64,000 nt of DNA, taken from positions 1,758,001 through 1,822,000 of the forward strand of contig NZ_CP045483.1 in NCBI RefSeq assembly GCF_009729035.1. The letters run 5' to 3'. Shown here piece after piece: positions 52,989 through 63,031 of this stretch. Source of the DNA: Stygiolobus azoricus (GTDB taxonomy: Archaea > Thermoproteota > Thermoprotei_A > Sulfolobales > Sulfolobaceae). The notes under the pieces are model-generated. The model had not been told where the DNA came from. It did no database searches and saw nothing but the letters and a program-made list of their open reading frames with translations. Position 1 is the first letter of the stretch, and each line of letters begins with the position of its first letter. The position numbers and the translations under genes are program-made.

Positions 52989-53514
52989 CCAACATCTTAA
53001 GAATTATATGGGGAGGAAATCCACCGGGTATCTCCACGTTCTCGTTAAGAACAATCTTAGGGACGTTCAACACTCTGTATTTTTTTCCCAATTCCTCATA
53101 TTCCGTAACGTCTATTATCTCTAAGCTGACACTTTCATTTACTATAGGTATCTGATACAATAGTTCAGCAGCTATAGGACATTTTGTACAATCAGGTGTC
53201 ACGAAAAGCTTTATGTTACCCCTTACTTTTACCGCTTCTGCCTTTTCCTTTTCGTCAAGCTGCACTGCATTGTTCGCAACTCTGATTAGTGAGTTAAGAA
53301 AGGGCCACAACTCGTTAGCTGTGGGAATACCGTAGTAAGTAAAGAAGAGTCTGTTGTTTTTTAAAACTTTTACGTAAGGCTTATCACAATTATTCTTTTC
53401 TATTATATTATTGCCTTCAGTGAGCTTGTCTACTACTTCGTTCGCTTTACATTGCTCAATGGTAAGCCCTTTTATGAACTTGGAGTACTGGGAGATAATT
53501 GGGTCGTAACTCAT
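52951..53514 (-). CDS. Thioredoxin-like protein (CTKC), glutaredoxin/PDO type
   Basis: 187 aa with two thioredoxin-like halves. The C-terminal half has [18 protein letters not shown], redox pair C109/C112, plus [11 protein letters not shown] with the cis-Pro. The N-terminal half lacks CxxC but has C22 and C43. This layout recalls archaeal protein disulfide oxidoreductases, but with one site lost. It could reduce lipoyl-LbpA, TusA or the sHdr disulfides. It overlaps its upstream partner by 4 bp. Confidence 0.77.
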   Translation of the reverse strand: MSYDPIISQYSKFIKGLTIEQCKANEVVDKLTEGNNIIEKNNCDKPYVKVLKNNRLFFTYYGIPTANELWPFLNSLIRVANNAVQLDEKEKAEAVKVRGNIKLFVTPDCTKCPIAAELLYQIPIVNESVSLEIIDVTEYEELGKKYRVLNVPKIVLNENVEIPGGFPPHIILKMLVKGSEKQQSPSS

Positions 53515-53858
53515 AAGAAATACCTCAAGCTCTCTATACCATCCAAAGCCTTAATTAATTTCTGTTCTAATTCTTGCACGTTTGAGAACTTTCTTTTTAT
53601 CAGTATCATGTTATTGTTAAGCTCGTAAGTAACTGGCTCTCCTAAGCCTTGTGTTATTCTTGCAGCCCTAGCATACCTTATGCCCATTTCAACTAAATCA
53701 TCAAGACTTTCTTTACCGGTAGGTAAGGGGATGGGTAATACTATTTCGTTTGATGATTTATCTATATAAAACGAGTATCCTTCCATCTTTATTATGAGCT
53801 TATTTTCAGCCTCCTCTAGCTCAAATCCCCTTTTCTTAACGTAATCGGCTAATGACAT
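53511..53858 (-). CDS. Hypothetical 115-aa protein coupled to the thioredoxin-like gene
   Basis: Alpha/beta protein starting [20 protein letters not shown], without Cys or known motif. It overlaps the thioredoxin-like gene by 4 bp (ATGA), so they form an operon. Upstream, the 284-bp gap to 54143 is A/T-rich and shows no gene; it must contain the promoter for this operon and the terminator of the flavoprotein gene. Confidence 0.62.
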   Translation of the reverse strand: MSLADYVKKRGFELEEAENKLIIKMEGYSFYIDKSSNEIVLPIPLPTGKESLDDLVEMGIRYARAARITQGLGEPVTYELNNNMILIKRKFSNVQELEQKLIKALDGIESLRYFL

Positions 53859-54142
53859 ACAAATTATCTTTACTCTATGAATTATAAAATTTGGCTAAGT
53901 CGGTTAATTCCACAATTTTAGAAATTTTAGTTTAATTCGTTAGTTCTATTAAATTAAAAATTGAATAGTATGTATTTAACCAAAGGAATCATTTTAAAAT
54001 GTTTAAATAACAATAACTATTTACCGATTTATTTATAAAATTTCAAATTTACTATATATTACAAAGCGTGATATAATAACGTTATTATTTTACCATCTAG
54101 TAAGACAAATAAGTCACAAATCTAGTTCACTTACAGTTAGTA

Positions 54143-55462
54143 TCACTTATAGTTGTCTACGTCCAAATCGAATTCGTCCCTAGCTGCGTTTAGTACGACC
54201 TCACTTAAGGATGGATGAGCAAATATCGAGAAAGCTAGGTCCCTAATTGTTAATCTCTTCCTAACTGCTAATGCTAACAAGTTAACTAACTCCTCGGCAG
54301 AGTCCCCTACAATTTCTGAGTAAACTACTGTTCCGTTCTTGTCTATTCCTATGGCGGAGAACCCCTCCCTAAAACCTCTAATTATGGCTCTAGTGTTTGC
54401 AGCATAAGGGAATTTCACGAACTTTTCAACCTTTCTTTTATCACCTACAATCCCTATTTGAGGATCAGTGTAAATTACTTGTGGTGTCCCCTCATAATCC
54501 ATTTCCTCGCAAGACCCCAGAATATTTAGGGAAGCTACTATGGCTTCCATATATGCTAAGTGGGCAACCCTATTTTCCTTATCAATTACGTCACCGATAG
54601 CGTATATGCCTTTAATTGAGGTCTCCAGTCTTCTGTTCACAATAATCCCGTTTCTCGTAGTCTCAATTCCTATTTTTTGTGTACCCTTAGGTATTGACGG
54701 CATCCTTCCGGTAGCGTATACTATTATCTCTCCTTCATATTCACCTTTGTCTGTTATCACTTTACCGTCCTTAATTTTCTTCGGTGTGACACCCTCTACA
54801 ACGTTAACGCCGTCAAAGTCCAATCCGTTCATTAAAACGTGTCTTGTTTCCTCTTCAATTTCCTTGAGGACTTTACCCCTAGATAATAGTGTTACTGAAG
54901 AACCAAGTTTCGCAAATATTTGGGCTATCTCGGTTCCTGCCACGCCCCCTCCTATAACAACCATAGAGGAGGGGACTCTATCTAATCTTACGGCTTCGTC
55001 CTCGCTTATGGCATTTTCAACTCCCTCAATCGATGGAGTATTAGGTTTCGAACCGGATGCGATAATTATATTACGAGCCGATATTTTTTCACCGTTCACA
55101 CTCAGCTCGTTCTTACCCAGTATCTCCGCCTCTCCTCTTATAATCTCTCCACCAGAAGACTTGATTAGTCCTTCTCCTGCGCTCCGTAAGTATTCTATGA
55201 TTTCGTCCCTCTTACGGAAAAAAGTGGATCCGTCTAATGACACTGAAATAATAATTCCCTTATAATCTCCGATCTCCTTGAGTCTAGAATATAAAAAAGA
55301 TAACTCAGATAAAAAAATACTGGGTACACAGCCGTAATTTACGCATGTACCTCCTATGTTTTCCTTCTCTATTACAACTACCCTTTTCCCCCTTCTCCCG
55401 AGCAGTACTCCGGCAGTATACCCTGCAGTTCCACCACCTATTATCGCGACATCAAAATCCAT
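54143..55462 (-). CDS. lpdA: Dihydrolipoamide dehydrogenase-like flavoprotein
   Basis: 439 aa pyridine-nucleotide disulfide oxidoreductase. GGGTAGYTAGVL binds FAD, the redox disulfide is C40-VNYG-C45, GGGVAGTEIA binds NAD(P), and AHPSLSEVVLNAA is the C-terminal His-Glu active-site segment. It should oxidise dihydrolipoyl groups, here most likely on LbpA. It lies 6 bp after the dsrE3A-like gene on the same strand, within the sHdr region, and no 2-oxoacid dehydrogenase genes are near. Confidence 0.85.
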   Translation of the reverse strand: MDFDVAIIGGGTAGYTAGVLLGRRGKRVVVIEKENIGGTCVNYGCVPSIFLSELSFLYSRLKEIGDYKGIIISVSLDGSTFFRKRDEIIEYLRSAGEGLIKSSGGEIIRGEAEILGKNELSVNGEKISARNIIIASGSKPNTPSIEGVENAISEDEAVRLDRVPSSMVVIGGGVAGTEIAQIFAKLGSSVTLLSRGKVLKEIEEETRHVLMNGLDFDGVNVVEGVTPKKIKDGKVITDKGEYEGEIIVYATGRMPSIPKGTQKIGIETTRNGIIVNRRLETSIKGIYAIGDVIDKENRVAHLAYMEAIVASLNILGSCEEMDYEGTPQVIYTDPQIGIVGDKRKVEKFVKFPYAANTRAIIRGFREGFSAIGIDKNGTVVYSEIVGDSAEELVNLLALAVRKRLTIRDLAFSIFAHPSLSEVVLNAARDEFDLDVDNYK

Positions 55463-55468
55463 ACTTAC

Positions 55469-55846
55469 TCAGAAGAATAATGATCTGTCAGCATCAAATA
55501 ATAAGTCTATTAGTGTCGAACCACCCACTATTTCTACTCCATCCACTACATCACTTTCGTTCATGTGACACATGTCCTTTAGGCTTTGGACACATACGTA
55601 CATCTTCACACCGTTGTCTTTAGCCATATCGAAGAAGTGTATGAACGGGTTTCCTCCTTTCCTCCTTTCTTCTTCTTGCCATTTCTTGCTTAATAATAGT
55701 GGTCCTTTTATCATAAAGAAGACTTGTGCTTCATATTCCATTGATGCTGCTATTGACGCCATAAAAAGTGGCGCATACGTCCTATCTAGGTCTTCTGGAC
55801 CATGTGTTACTACTATTAATACCTTTTTCTTTTGTTCTTCGCTCAT
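55469..55846 (-). CDS. dsrE3A: DsrE-family sulfur carrier (DsrE3A-like)
   Basis: 125 aa. Fold markers: [20 protein letters not shown] at the N-terminus and [13 protein letters not shown] with C85 and C93 near the C-terminus, the position of the active Cys in DsrE3-type proteins. Such proteins exchange thiosulfonate or persulfide with TusA in Sulfolobales. It is divergent from the dsrE2B-tusA pair and precedes the flavoprotein gene by 6 bp. Subfamily naming is by motif reading. Confidence 0.78.
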   Translation of the reverse strand: MSEEQKKKVLIVVTHGPEDLDRTYAPLFMASIAASMEYEAQVFFMIKGPLLLSKKWQEEERRKGGNPFIHFFDMAKDNGVKMYVCVQSLKDMCHMNESDVVDGVEIVGGSTLIDLLFDADRSLFF

Positions 55847-55936
55847 CGAGCACCCCTCAACTAATAATTAAAAAAGCTTACTTAAATTTTTTATCAAACA
55901 AATTAACAGAAGACACTATATTTATTTCGTATATTT

Positions 55937-55983
55937 GATATCAATTAAATAAAAAAGATATATTTTTCATTAATTTCGATATC
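55937..55983. promoter_or_regulatory. Paired GATATC sites between dsrE3A and dsrE2B
   Basis: TTTGATATCAATT (GATATC at 55937-55942) and TTTCGATATCAGG (55978-55983) lie 41 bp apart in the 185-bp divergent promoter region. A TATA-like TTATATAATTTTA follows at 55992. The sites may be regulator half-sites, but short AT-rich palindromes are common here, so this is weak. Confidence 0.35.
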
Positions 55984-56031
55984 AGGAAAGCTTATATAAT
56001 TTTAATTAAAAAATAGTAATTGGGAATACAA

Positions 56032-56454
56032 ATGGGAGAGCAGAAAAAACTCTCAATAATTGTCTTCTCAGGCACAATAGATAAGCTAATGCCCGTTGGT
56101 ATTTTAGCATCTGGAGCAGCTGCAGCGGGATATGAAGTGAATCTATTCTTCACTTTCTGGGGATTAACAAATATAACTAAACAAGGTTTACAGAATCAAC
56201 CAGCCCCTATTGACAAGAACTATGAAAAGTTCGGTCCGATGATGATGCAAAAAATGCAAGAAATGAAGTACCCAATGTGGTATCAACTAATTGAACAAGC
56301 AAAAGAGGTAGGAGAAGTCAAAGTATACGCTTGTAGCACCACCATGGAGTTCTTCGGAATAAAGAGGGAAGACCTAGCTAGCTTTGTTGACGATGTTGTA
56401 GGTGTTGCAACTTTCCTAGATAGAGCAGAAGGAGGAACTGTATTATTCATTTAA
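56032..56454 (+). CDS. dsrE2B: DsrE2-type peroxiredoxin-like sulfur carrier (DsrE2B)
   Basis: About 140 aa. KLSIIVFSGTIDKLMPVGIL and the FFTFWGL motif are hallmarks of the DsrE2/COG2210 family; the active Cys is C101 in YACSTTMEFFGI. There are no transmembrane helices, so this is the soluble DsrE2B type. The start is taken at ATG 56032, not the upstream TTG 56020. It is followed by tusA after 10 bp, as in other Sulfolobales sHdr clusters. Confidence 0.83.
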   Translation: MGEQKKLSIIVFSGTIDKLMPVGILASGAAAAGYEVNLFFTFWGLTNITKQGLQNQPAPIDKNYEKFGPMMMQKMQEMKYPMWYQLIEQAKEVGEVKVYACSTTMEFFGIKREDLASFVDDVVGVATFLDRAEGGTVLFI

Positions 56455-56464
56455 GGTGAATAAA

Positions 56465-56704
56465 ATGACAGAAGTTAAAATAGCCAAAACCTTAGACGCA
56501 AGGGGAATGTATTGTCCCGGTCCAGTAATGGAAACGGCTAAAGCTATAAAGCAAATTCAAGTTGGAGAAGTGCTTGAGGTCTTAGCTACAGACCCCGCAG
56601 CCAAACCAGACATTGAAGCGTGGGCTAGGAGGACGGGGCAACAAATATTAGACGTGCAACAGCAAGGTGGAGTAACTAGAATTCTAATTAAGAGAGTAAA
56701 GTAA
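56465..56704 (+). CDS. tusA: TusA sulfur-carrier protein
   Basis: 79 aa with DARGMYCPGPVMETAKAI, the active C17 in the CPGP motif, and the usual beta-alpha-beta-alpha-beta plan. It binds sulfane sulfur and delivers it to the sHdr system. AAGGTGAATAAA before the ATG at 56465 is a Shine-Dalgarno site and fixes the start over the GTG at 56456. It lies 70 bp before shdrC1, whose own TATA (AAATTTATAAG) is in the gap. Confidence 0.9.
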   Translation: MTEVKIAKTLDARGMYCPGPVMETAKAIKQIQVGEVLEVLATDPAAKPDIEAWARRTGQQILDVQQQGGVTRILIKRVK

Positions 56705-56774
56705 AGGTAATATAATAATTTATTTTTTTAACAAAATTTATAAGTAACTTTTCGATTAATTTATTTGATTAGGT

Positions 56775-57608
56775 ATGTCTAAAGTTATACCACTACCAGA
56801 TGATCCAAGAGTAATGGATATGGCTTACACAGATCAAGCAATTGAACCTGAAGAGATGAGGAATTTCCATAGCTTATTATCTGAAGAAGAGGCTGAACTT
56901 GCAAAGAAATTCTGGGAAGCCGTAAAATCAGATTTTAGATTTAACGAGTATTTGAGGGGATGCTTAAACTGCGGCGTATGTACTTCTGGATGCCCGGCTG
57001 CAAAATTCTATGATTTTGGACCTAGAGAAATGATACAGTATATGATGAGAGATGCAGTTGATAAGATATGGGAATTTACCAACAAGAAAGTATGGGCGTG
57101 CGTTCAATGCTATACTTGTTCTATGAGATGTCCATTTAATAACGAAATAGCTGGATTAATAATGCTTCTAAGGGAATATGCAGTCCAATTTGGACTTCCA
57201 TCCGCAAAAGAAATATTAGCCCCATATAGAAGAGTCTTATACACTGTAATCACGACAGGTAACCAAGTAACTCCAAATATGATTCAACCTGATGCGTTCC
57301 CAGATTGGGGTCCACAAGCGGTCGAAGAGTCAAAGAATATGGATGTGTATAGAAAGGCAGTTCCAGTCGATCTAATGCAGAGGACTGATATAGGTTGGCA
57401 ATCTTCTTTACAAACTGCGGTTGAATTAATGACAATTTTCATTGAATCAGGTGTGATGGATTCAATAAAGAAGGTGGATGAAGATCTATACGAAATGATC
57501 ATGGACATATATGAAGAGAGGAAACAACAACTAGAGGAAATAAGAGAAAAATGGGAAAAAGGAGAATTAAACGAAGATGAATTGCCTGACAACTGGATGG
57601 ACTTATAA
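56775..57608 (+). CDS. shdrC1: sHdr complex subunit C1 (iron-sulfur protein)
   Basis: 277 aa with two classical [4Fe-4S] sites: C63/C66/C69/C73 (CLNCGVCTSGCP) and C109/C112/C115/C119 (CVQCYTCSMRCP). The C-terminal half is acidic and helical. It is the electron-carrying HdrC-like subunit of the sulfur-oxidising sHdr complex and opens the shdrC1-B1-A-hyp-C2-B2 series. Cysteine numbering is identical to shdrC2 in this window. Confidence 0.9.
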   Translation: MSKVIPLPDDPRVMDMAYTDQAIEPEEMRNFHSLLSEEEAELAKKFWEAVKSDFRFNEYLRGCLNCGVCTSGCPAAKFYDFGPREMIQYMMRDAVDKIWEFTNKKVWACVQCYTCSMRCPFNNEIAGLIMLLREYAVQFGLPSAKEILAPYRRVLYTVITTGNQVTPNMIQPDAFPDWGPQAVEESKNMDVYRKAVPVDLMQRTDIGWQSSLQTAVELMTIFIESGVMDSIKKVDEDLYEMIMDIYEERKQQLEEIREKWEKGELNEDELPDNWMDL

Positions 57609-57686
57609 AGGAAAAGATTCAATATTTGTGTAAATTTATGTATTTTTTGCTTATTTAGTATCTATGAATAAATGTTTTAAATGAAA

Positions 57687-57703
57687 GTTTATATATTATA
57701 AAC
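57687..57703 (+). promoter_or_regulatory. Palindromic TATA region before shdrB1
   Basis: GTTTATATATTATAAAC is an inverted repeat (7-bp arms, 3-bp centre) overlapping a TATA-like core about 30 bp upstream of the shdrB1 ATG at 57732, in the 123-bp gap after shdrC1. It suggests an internal promoter. The AAGGTG before the ATG is a Shine-Dalgarno. Confidence 0.4.
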
Positions 57704-57731
57704 TACATAAATTGATGTAAAGGTGTAAGTC

Positions 57732-59051
57732 ATGACAAGTCAAGAAGAAAAAAAGATGCAAGAAGCAATAAAAGAAGCTTTTCCTTATGCAGATGACGTA
57801 GATTGGAATGAAGTATATCAGAGAATTATATATAAATATAGTACTCCTCACGGTATTCAACACATTAAAGAGGAATTATATAAATTAGAAGACGAGGGAG
57901 AAGTAATAGTTCATCATATAAAGCCCTACAATAATCCGGTAGAAGTTCAGACTATTAATGGATTACCTAAGAAAATACCCACAAACAAACTATGGAACCA
58001 CAAGAGTTGTGGACAATGTGGGCATATTCCAGGTTATCCCACTTCGGTTTTCTGGATGATGAATAAGGCCGAGATAGACTATTTAGATGAGCCACACCAG
58101 ACTTCATGCACTGGCTGGAACTACCACGCTTCCGGTGCTTCTAACCCTGTAGCCTTAGCTGGAGTTTATGTAAGAAACATGTGGAGAGCTTATGAAACTG
58201 ACTACTTCCCGTTAATACACTGTGGTACGTCTTTCGGTCATTATAAAGAAATTAGAAACATGTTAGTCTTACATAAAGAGATAAGAGACAAGTTAAGGCC
58301 AATAATGAGAAAGCTAGGAATGGACATCGTGATCCCTGAAGAAGTAGTACATTACTCAGAGTGGCTATTCGTAATGAGCAAGCAGTTAGCACAGCAGAAG
58401 AAATACGATCTAAGTAATGTCAAAGCCGCAGTTCATACACCATGCCATGTTTATAAGCTAGTTCCCGATGATACCGTATACGATCCGAAAGTCTTCGAAG
58501 GTAGGAGACCCGCAGCGCCTACTGGTACTGTAATGAACTTCGGTGCTAAAATCGTTGATTATTCTACTTGGTGGGACTGCTGTGGATTCGGTTTCAGGCA
58601 TATATTAACAGAGAGAGAATTCAGCAGGAGCTTCGCATTATTTAAGAAGGTAATTCCTGCAGTAGAGGAAGGACATGCAGACGTATTTGTAACATCTGAT
58701 ACTGGATGTGTAACGACACTAGACAAAAGCCAGTGGGCTGGAAAAGCTCATGGTTTTAACTATAACTTACCAGTTCTAGCAGACGCGCAGTTTGCAGCAA
58801 TTGCAATGGGTGCAGATCCATACAAGATTGCTCAAATACATTGGCACGCAACTGATGTTGAAGGTTTCTTAAGGAAAATAGGTGTACCAGTTGATGACTA
58901 CAAGGAGAAGTTCCTACAGTATCTAGCTGATTTAAGAGAAGGCAAAGCCCAGCCCGAATACTTGTATACTCCTCACAGAAAGATTGATTTCTACCTAACA
59001 TTACCTGATAGAGTGAAGTGGTATAAGGGAGAAAAAGCTGTACAAAAGTGA
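57732..59051 (+). CDS. shdrB1: sHdr complex subunit B1 (CCG-domain protein)
   Basis: 439 aa, longer than usual HdrB because of about 85 N-terminal residues. Two CCG-type regions are visible. The first is incomplete: C93/C96 (SCGQCG), C126 in SCTGW instead of CCG, and C164. The second has C238, C283-C284 (WDCCGFG) and C326 (DTGCVT). The canonical non-cubane clusters of HdrB need more Cys per motif, so at least the first site differs. Partner of sHdrC1 and sHdrA. Confidence 0.88.
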   Translation: MTSQEEKKMQEAIKEAFPYADDVDWNEVYQRIIYKYSTPHGIQHIKEELYKLEDEGEVIVHHIKPYNNPVEVQTINGLPKKIPTNKLWNHKSCGQCGHIPGYPTSVFWMMNKAEIDYLDEPHQTSCTGWNYHASGASNPVALAGVYVRNMWRAYETDYFPLIHCGTSFGHYKEIRNMLVLHKEIRDKLRPIMRKLGMDIVIPEEVVHYSEWLFVMSKQLAQQKKYDLSNVKAAVHTPCHVYKLVPDDTVYDPKVFEGRRPAAPTGTVMNFGAKIVDYSTWWDCCGFGFRHILTEREFSRSFALFKKVIPAVEEGHADVFVTSDTGCVTTLDKSQWAGKAHGFNYNLPVLADAQFAAIAMGADPYKIAQIHWHATDVEGFLRKIGVPVDDYKEKFLQYLADLREGKAQPEYLYTPHRKIDFYLTLPDRVKWYKGEKAVQK

Positions 59052-59107
59052 AAAGCAAAATTTTTTAAATTAATTTTATTTAATAAATGTTAGGATTAGG
59101 TGATTAA

Positions 59108-60196
<1,089 letters not shown>

Positions 60197-60242
60197 CACT
60201 ATTTTTTTAAATCCTGATTATGTAAGAGATATTTTTAATGCA

Positions 60243-60926
60243 ATGTTAGATAAGGATGTAAATAATACTTATAGTGATCCTAAGAAATCTTTCTCTATAA
60301 TTTTGGATGCTATGAAAATGAAATCTGATTTCCTCATGAACTTAGAAATTAGGACTGAGGAAGATCGTAAAAAACTATTTGAGGTATTTTTCCATCACAA
60401 GAAGTTTTATTCTCAAGTGGCTGAAAGTACTCCCTTGTCTGAATTTTCCGCCTTGTACTCCAAGATGAAGGATACTTCTCTACCTTATGATGATAGAGTT
60501 AACATATTTATAAACTCCGTAAAGGGGATGGAATTAAAAGATTCGAGGGATATGGCTAGGGAGCTTTTACATTATCTTCAGCCTACAGATTTCCCCCTAT
60601 GGAATAGATGGGTGTGGAATGAAGAGAAGAATTCGGGTTCAATAACTTATGTCCTTAAGGATAACGTGACCTTAAAGAACAAGAATGATTTTATATCTGC
60701 AGTGAATGAGCTAAAAAGTATTTTATCAATTTTTGGTTTAGATACCTCAAATTATTATCCCACTACACTTTTTTTGGTCTATTCGTACGTAAGGTATTTA
60801 GATTACACTACACACCTTGCAATAGATAAAAAGGCGGCGGGGTTACTCCCCACTCATCTTTCCACAACCGCCTTGGTTTTAGGGTTAAAACCCTTCTTAA
60901 AGGTGGTGAAATATGCCCATTCCTGA
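60243..60926 (+). CDS. sHdr-associated hypothetical protein (hyp of shdrC1B1AHypC2B2)
   Basis: 227 aa, soluble and mainly helical, no Cys, with [20 protein letters not shown] as a distinctive block. Its place between shdrA and shdrC2 is conserved in sulfur-oxidising Sulfolobales and in bacteria, which suggests it is an accessory or assembly factor. No known enzymatic motif. It overlaps shdrC2 by 14 bp. Confidence 0.82.
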   Translation: MLDKDVNNTYSDPKKSFSIILDAMKMKSDFLMNLEIRTEEDRKKLFEVFFHHKKFYSQVAESTPLSEFSALYSKMKDTSLPYDDRVNIFINSVKGMELKDSRDMARELLHYLQPTDFPLWNRWVWNEEKNSGSITYVLKDNVTLKNKNDFISAVNELKSILSIFGLDTSNYYPTTLFLVYSYVRYLDYTTHLAIDKKAAGLLPTHLSTTALVLGLKPFLKVVKYAHS

Positions 60927-61605
60927 GTTGGAAAAATCTATAATAAAAGGTGTAATTCAAAAAGATAAAGTAATAGTGGATGGAGTAGAAATAGACGGTA
61001 CATGGAACGCATTTTTAGTAGAGAGAACACAAACGGGTTATGACCCTAGTGTATGGGACGAGATCGCTAACACTCTAGAAGGATATACAATCAGCGCTTG
61101 TTGGCAATGCGGTACTTGTACTTCAGGTTGTACTATGAGAGAATACGATCCTAACTACGGTCCGCGAAAATTCATAGACCTCGCTAGAAAAGGTGATAAA
61201 CAAGCATTGATAGAACTACAGAACAGTATATGGAGATGTGTGTCTTGTCAGAAGTGTACCCACAGATGTCCTAAAGGTGTTCTAGTTGAGGAAGTAGTTC
61301 ATGCAATCCATAATTATTTGCTAAAGCACGGGCTAGTTAAGAAGGATCCTGGTACAATATTCGACGAGTTATTCCTTGAGACAGTTATGAATAATGGAGG
61401 AAGAATATCGGAATTAACTCTCGGAGCAGCATCAGCTAAGGCTGGATTCGTATCATTGGGAATAAAAGATCTTATAATGATGAGTGGAGCTATGTTGAGG
61501 TCTGGTCTGTTTAAGGAGTTAATGAAACCAAGTAAAGTTAAGAACTGGGATAGGGTAAAGAAAGTATTAGAGGAAGCAATGAAGGAGGAGGTGAGAGCAG
61601 AATGA
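60913..61605 (+). CDS. shdrC2: sHdr complex subunit C2 (iron-sulfur protein)
   Basis: 230 aa with two [4Fe-4S] motifs, C63/C66/C69/C73 ([12 protein letters not shown]) and C109/C112/C115/C119 ([12 protein letters not shown]). The first lacks the usual Pro after the last Cys. It is paired with shdrB2, which it overlaps by 4 bp, as HdrC is with HdrB in methanogens. Shorter and less acidic at the C-terminus than shdrC1. Confidence 0.9.
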   Translation: MPIPELEKSIIKGVIQKDKVIVDGVEIDGTWNAFLVERTQTGYDPSVWDEIANTLEGYTISACWQCGTCTSGCTMREYDPNYGPRKFIDLARKGDKQALIELQNSIWRCVSCQKCTHRCPKGVLVEEVVHAIHNYLLKHGLVKKDPGTIFDELFLETVMNNGGRISELTLGAASAKAGFVSLGIKDLIMMSGAMLRSGLFKELMKPSKVKNWDRVKKVLEEAMKEEVRAE

Positions 61606-62525
61606 CCATGAGACTAAATAATCCTTACGGTAAAGTAGCATTCTACCCAGGCTGTTCACTAGACGGAATGGGTAAGTCCTACGAAGTATCTTTAGCGTTA
61701 GTAGCTAAGGATCTTGGGCTTCAGTACGAGAAAATAGAGGATTACAACTGTTGTGGTGCACTAGAGGTTAAGAACGTAAATACTATGGCAGGATTACTGC
61801 TTCCAGCTAGGAACTTATCTTTAGCAAGACAAATGGGAGCAGATGCTGTAATGTCTGCATGCCCAGGCTGTCATTATTCACTATCGAGAACTCACTATTA
61901 CATGACTAAGTATCCTAAGTTGAGAGAAAAAGTAAATATGTACTTAGAGAAAATGGGTGAGAAGCCTTATGATCTACAATTGTTAATGATACATGCCGTA
62001 GAGTTTATATACAATACTGCAGGTCCTGAAGGTGTAAAGAGCCTTGTAAAGAGACCACTTAATGGTCTAAAGGTAGCTCCATATTATGGCTGTCTATACG
62101 CAAGACCGAAGCAGTTCATCTTAACTGGATACATGAAGATCAAGGATGACCCTGAAAGACCGTTCTTCATGGACGAGTTATTAAAGGCTACTGGAGCCGA
62201 GGTAGTGCCGTTTGAAGCAAAGACAATGTGTTGTGGAGGTCCACATGTATATTCTGATCCAGACGTAGCTCTGAACTTAGAAGCAAGAATATTGAAGGAA
62301 GCAAGAAGGAACGGTGCCGAACTCCTAGTGGTGGATTGCCCATTAGGTGGTGTTGCTTTAGAGACTAATATGAACAAGATTGCCGCAAGATACGGTGAAG
62401 ATCTGAGAATGCCTATAGTGTACTTCAGCCAGTTATTAGCGTTCGCATTTGGTCATTCACCTGACGAAGCGTTACTGACGGCTAATGTTACAAATCCGAT
62501 GCAAGTTTTGAAGAGATTTGTTTAA
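61602..62525 (+). CDS. shdrB2: sHdr complex subunit B2 (CCG-domain protein)
   Basis: 307 aa, close to canonical HdrB. First CCG motif is complete: C18, C50-C51 and C87/C90 (CPGC). The second has C164, C210-C211 (CCGGPH) and C246 (CPLGG), with the last Cys replaced. The complete motif should bind a non-cubane [4Fe-4S] cluster that handles disulfides or persulfides. It ends the shdr operon. Confidence 0.9.
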   Translation: MTMRLNNPYGKVAFYPGCSLDGMGKSYEVSLALVAKDLGLQYEKIEDYNCCGALEVKNVNTMAGLLLPARNLSLARQMGADAVMSACPGCHYSLSRTHYYMTKYPKLREKVNMYLEKMGEKPYDLQLLMIHAVEFIYNTAGPEGVKSLVKRPLNGLKVAPYYGCLYARPKQFILTGYMKIKDDPERPFFMDELLKATGAEVVPFEAKTMCCGGPHVYSDPDVALNLEARILKEARRNGAELLVVDCPLGGVALETNMNKIAARYGEDLRMPIVYFSQLLAFAFGHSPDEALLTANVTNPMQVLKRFV

Positions 62526-62557
62526 AGAGTTAACTTCTTTTTCCTTTTCTTCTTCAC

Positions 62558-63007
62558 TTAGCTCTTATTTTTCAGGAATTCTCTCAACCACCCTAAAACC
62601 GCATCGTCGTTATTTTCATGAAGGTATTTGAAAAAATTCTGTAGGAATTCCTGAGAAGATTTAGAAGTTATATAAGTCTTCCTTAAGCCCTCTAATGCGG
62701 TCGCTCTGTTTATCCTAAATGAATGTGTTATGCTTTTTCTTCCCGTGAACATAACCACTGTCGTTATCTTTTCTGTTATTATGATTCTAGTTATAGTGGA
62801 AGAGAGGAGTAGGAGTCTGAAAATTATTTCTTCTTTGTCGCAGACTAGGCTAGTTTTATCCTCTTCAAAAGTGGTGATTATGTTTTCGTTTCCCTTTTTC
62901 TTTACTATCTTAAACCCTTCTCTTTCAAGTTTTTTTCTTATTTCATCACTAATCTTGCCTGTTCTTAACAAGTCTTCCTCTTCAATGAGGATACCTTTAA
63001 ACTCCAC
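62558..63007 (-). CDS. Hypothetical 149-aa protein
   Basis: Soluble alpha/beta protein (MEFKGILIEEEDLLRTGKIS...), Lys/Glu-rich, with one Cys and a C-terminal helical end (LGWLREFLKNKS). I do not recognise it. It is convergent with shdrB2 and divergent from the secreted protein gene, 24 bp between starts. Probably not part of the sulfur system. Confidence 0.62.
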   Translation of the reverse strand: MEFKGILIEEEDLLRTGKISDEIRKKLEREGFKIVKKKGNENIITTFEEDKTSLVCDKEEIIFRLLLLSSTITRIIITEKITTVVMFTGRKSITHSFRINRATALEGLRKTYITSKSSQEFLQNFFKYLHENNDDAVLGWLREFLKNKS

Positions 63008-63031
63008 AACTTTTAATCTATTTGTTTGAAT

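Noticed and set aside
54540-55265. 241-codon open frame opposite to the dihydrolipoamide dehydrogenase-like gene
   Set aside because: Ser/Pro/Ile-rich with no domain, fully inside a gene with clear motifs; it is a composition shadow.
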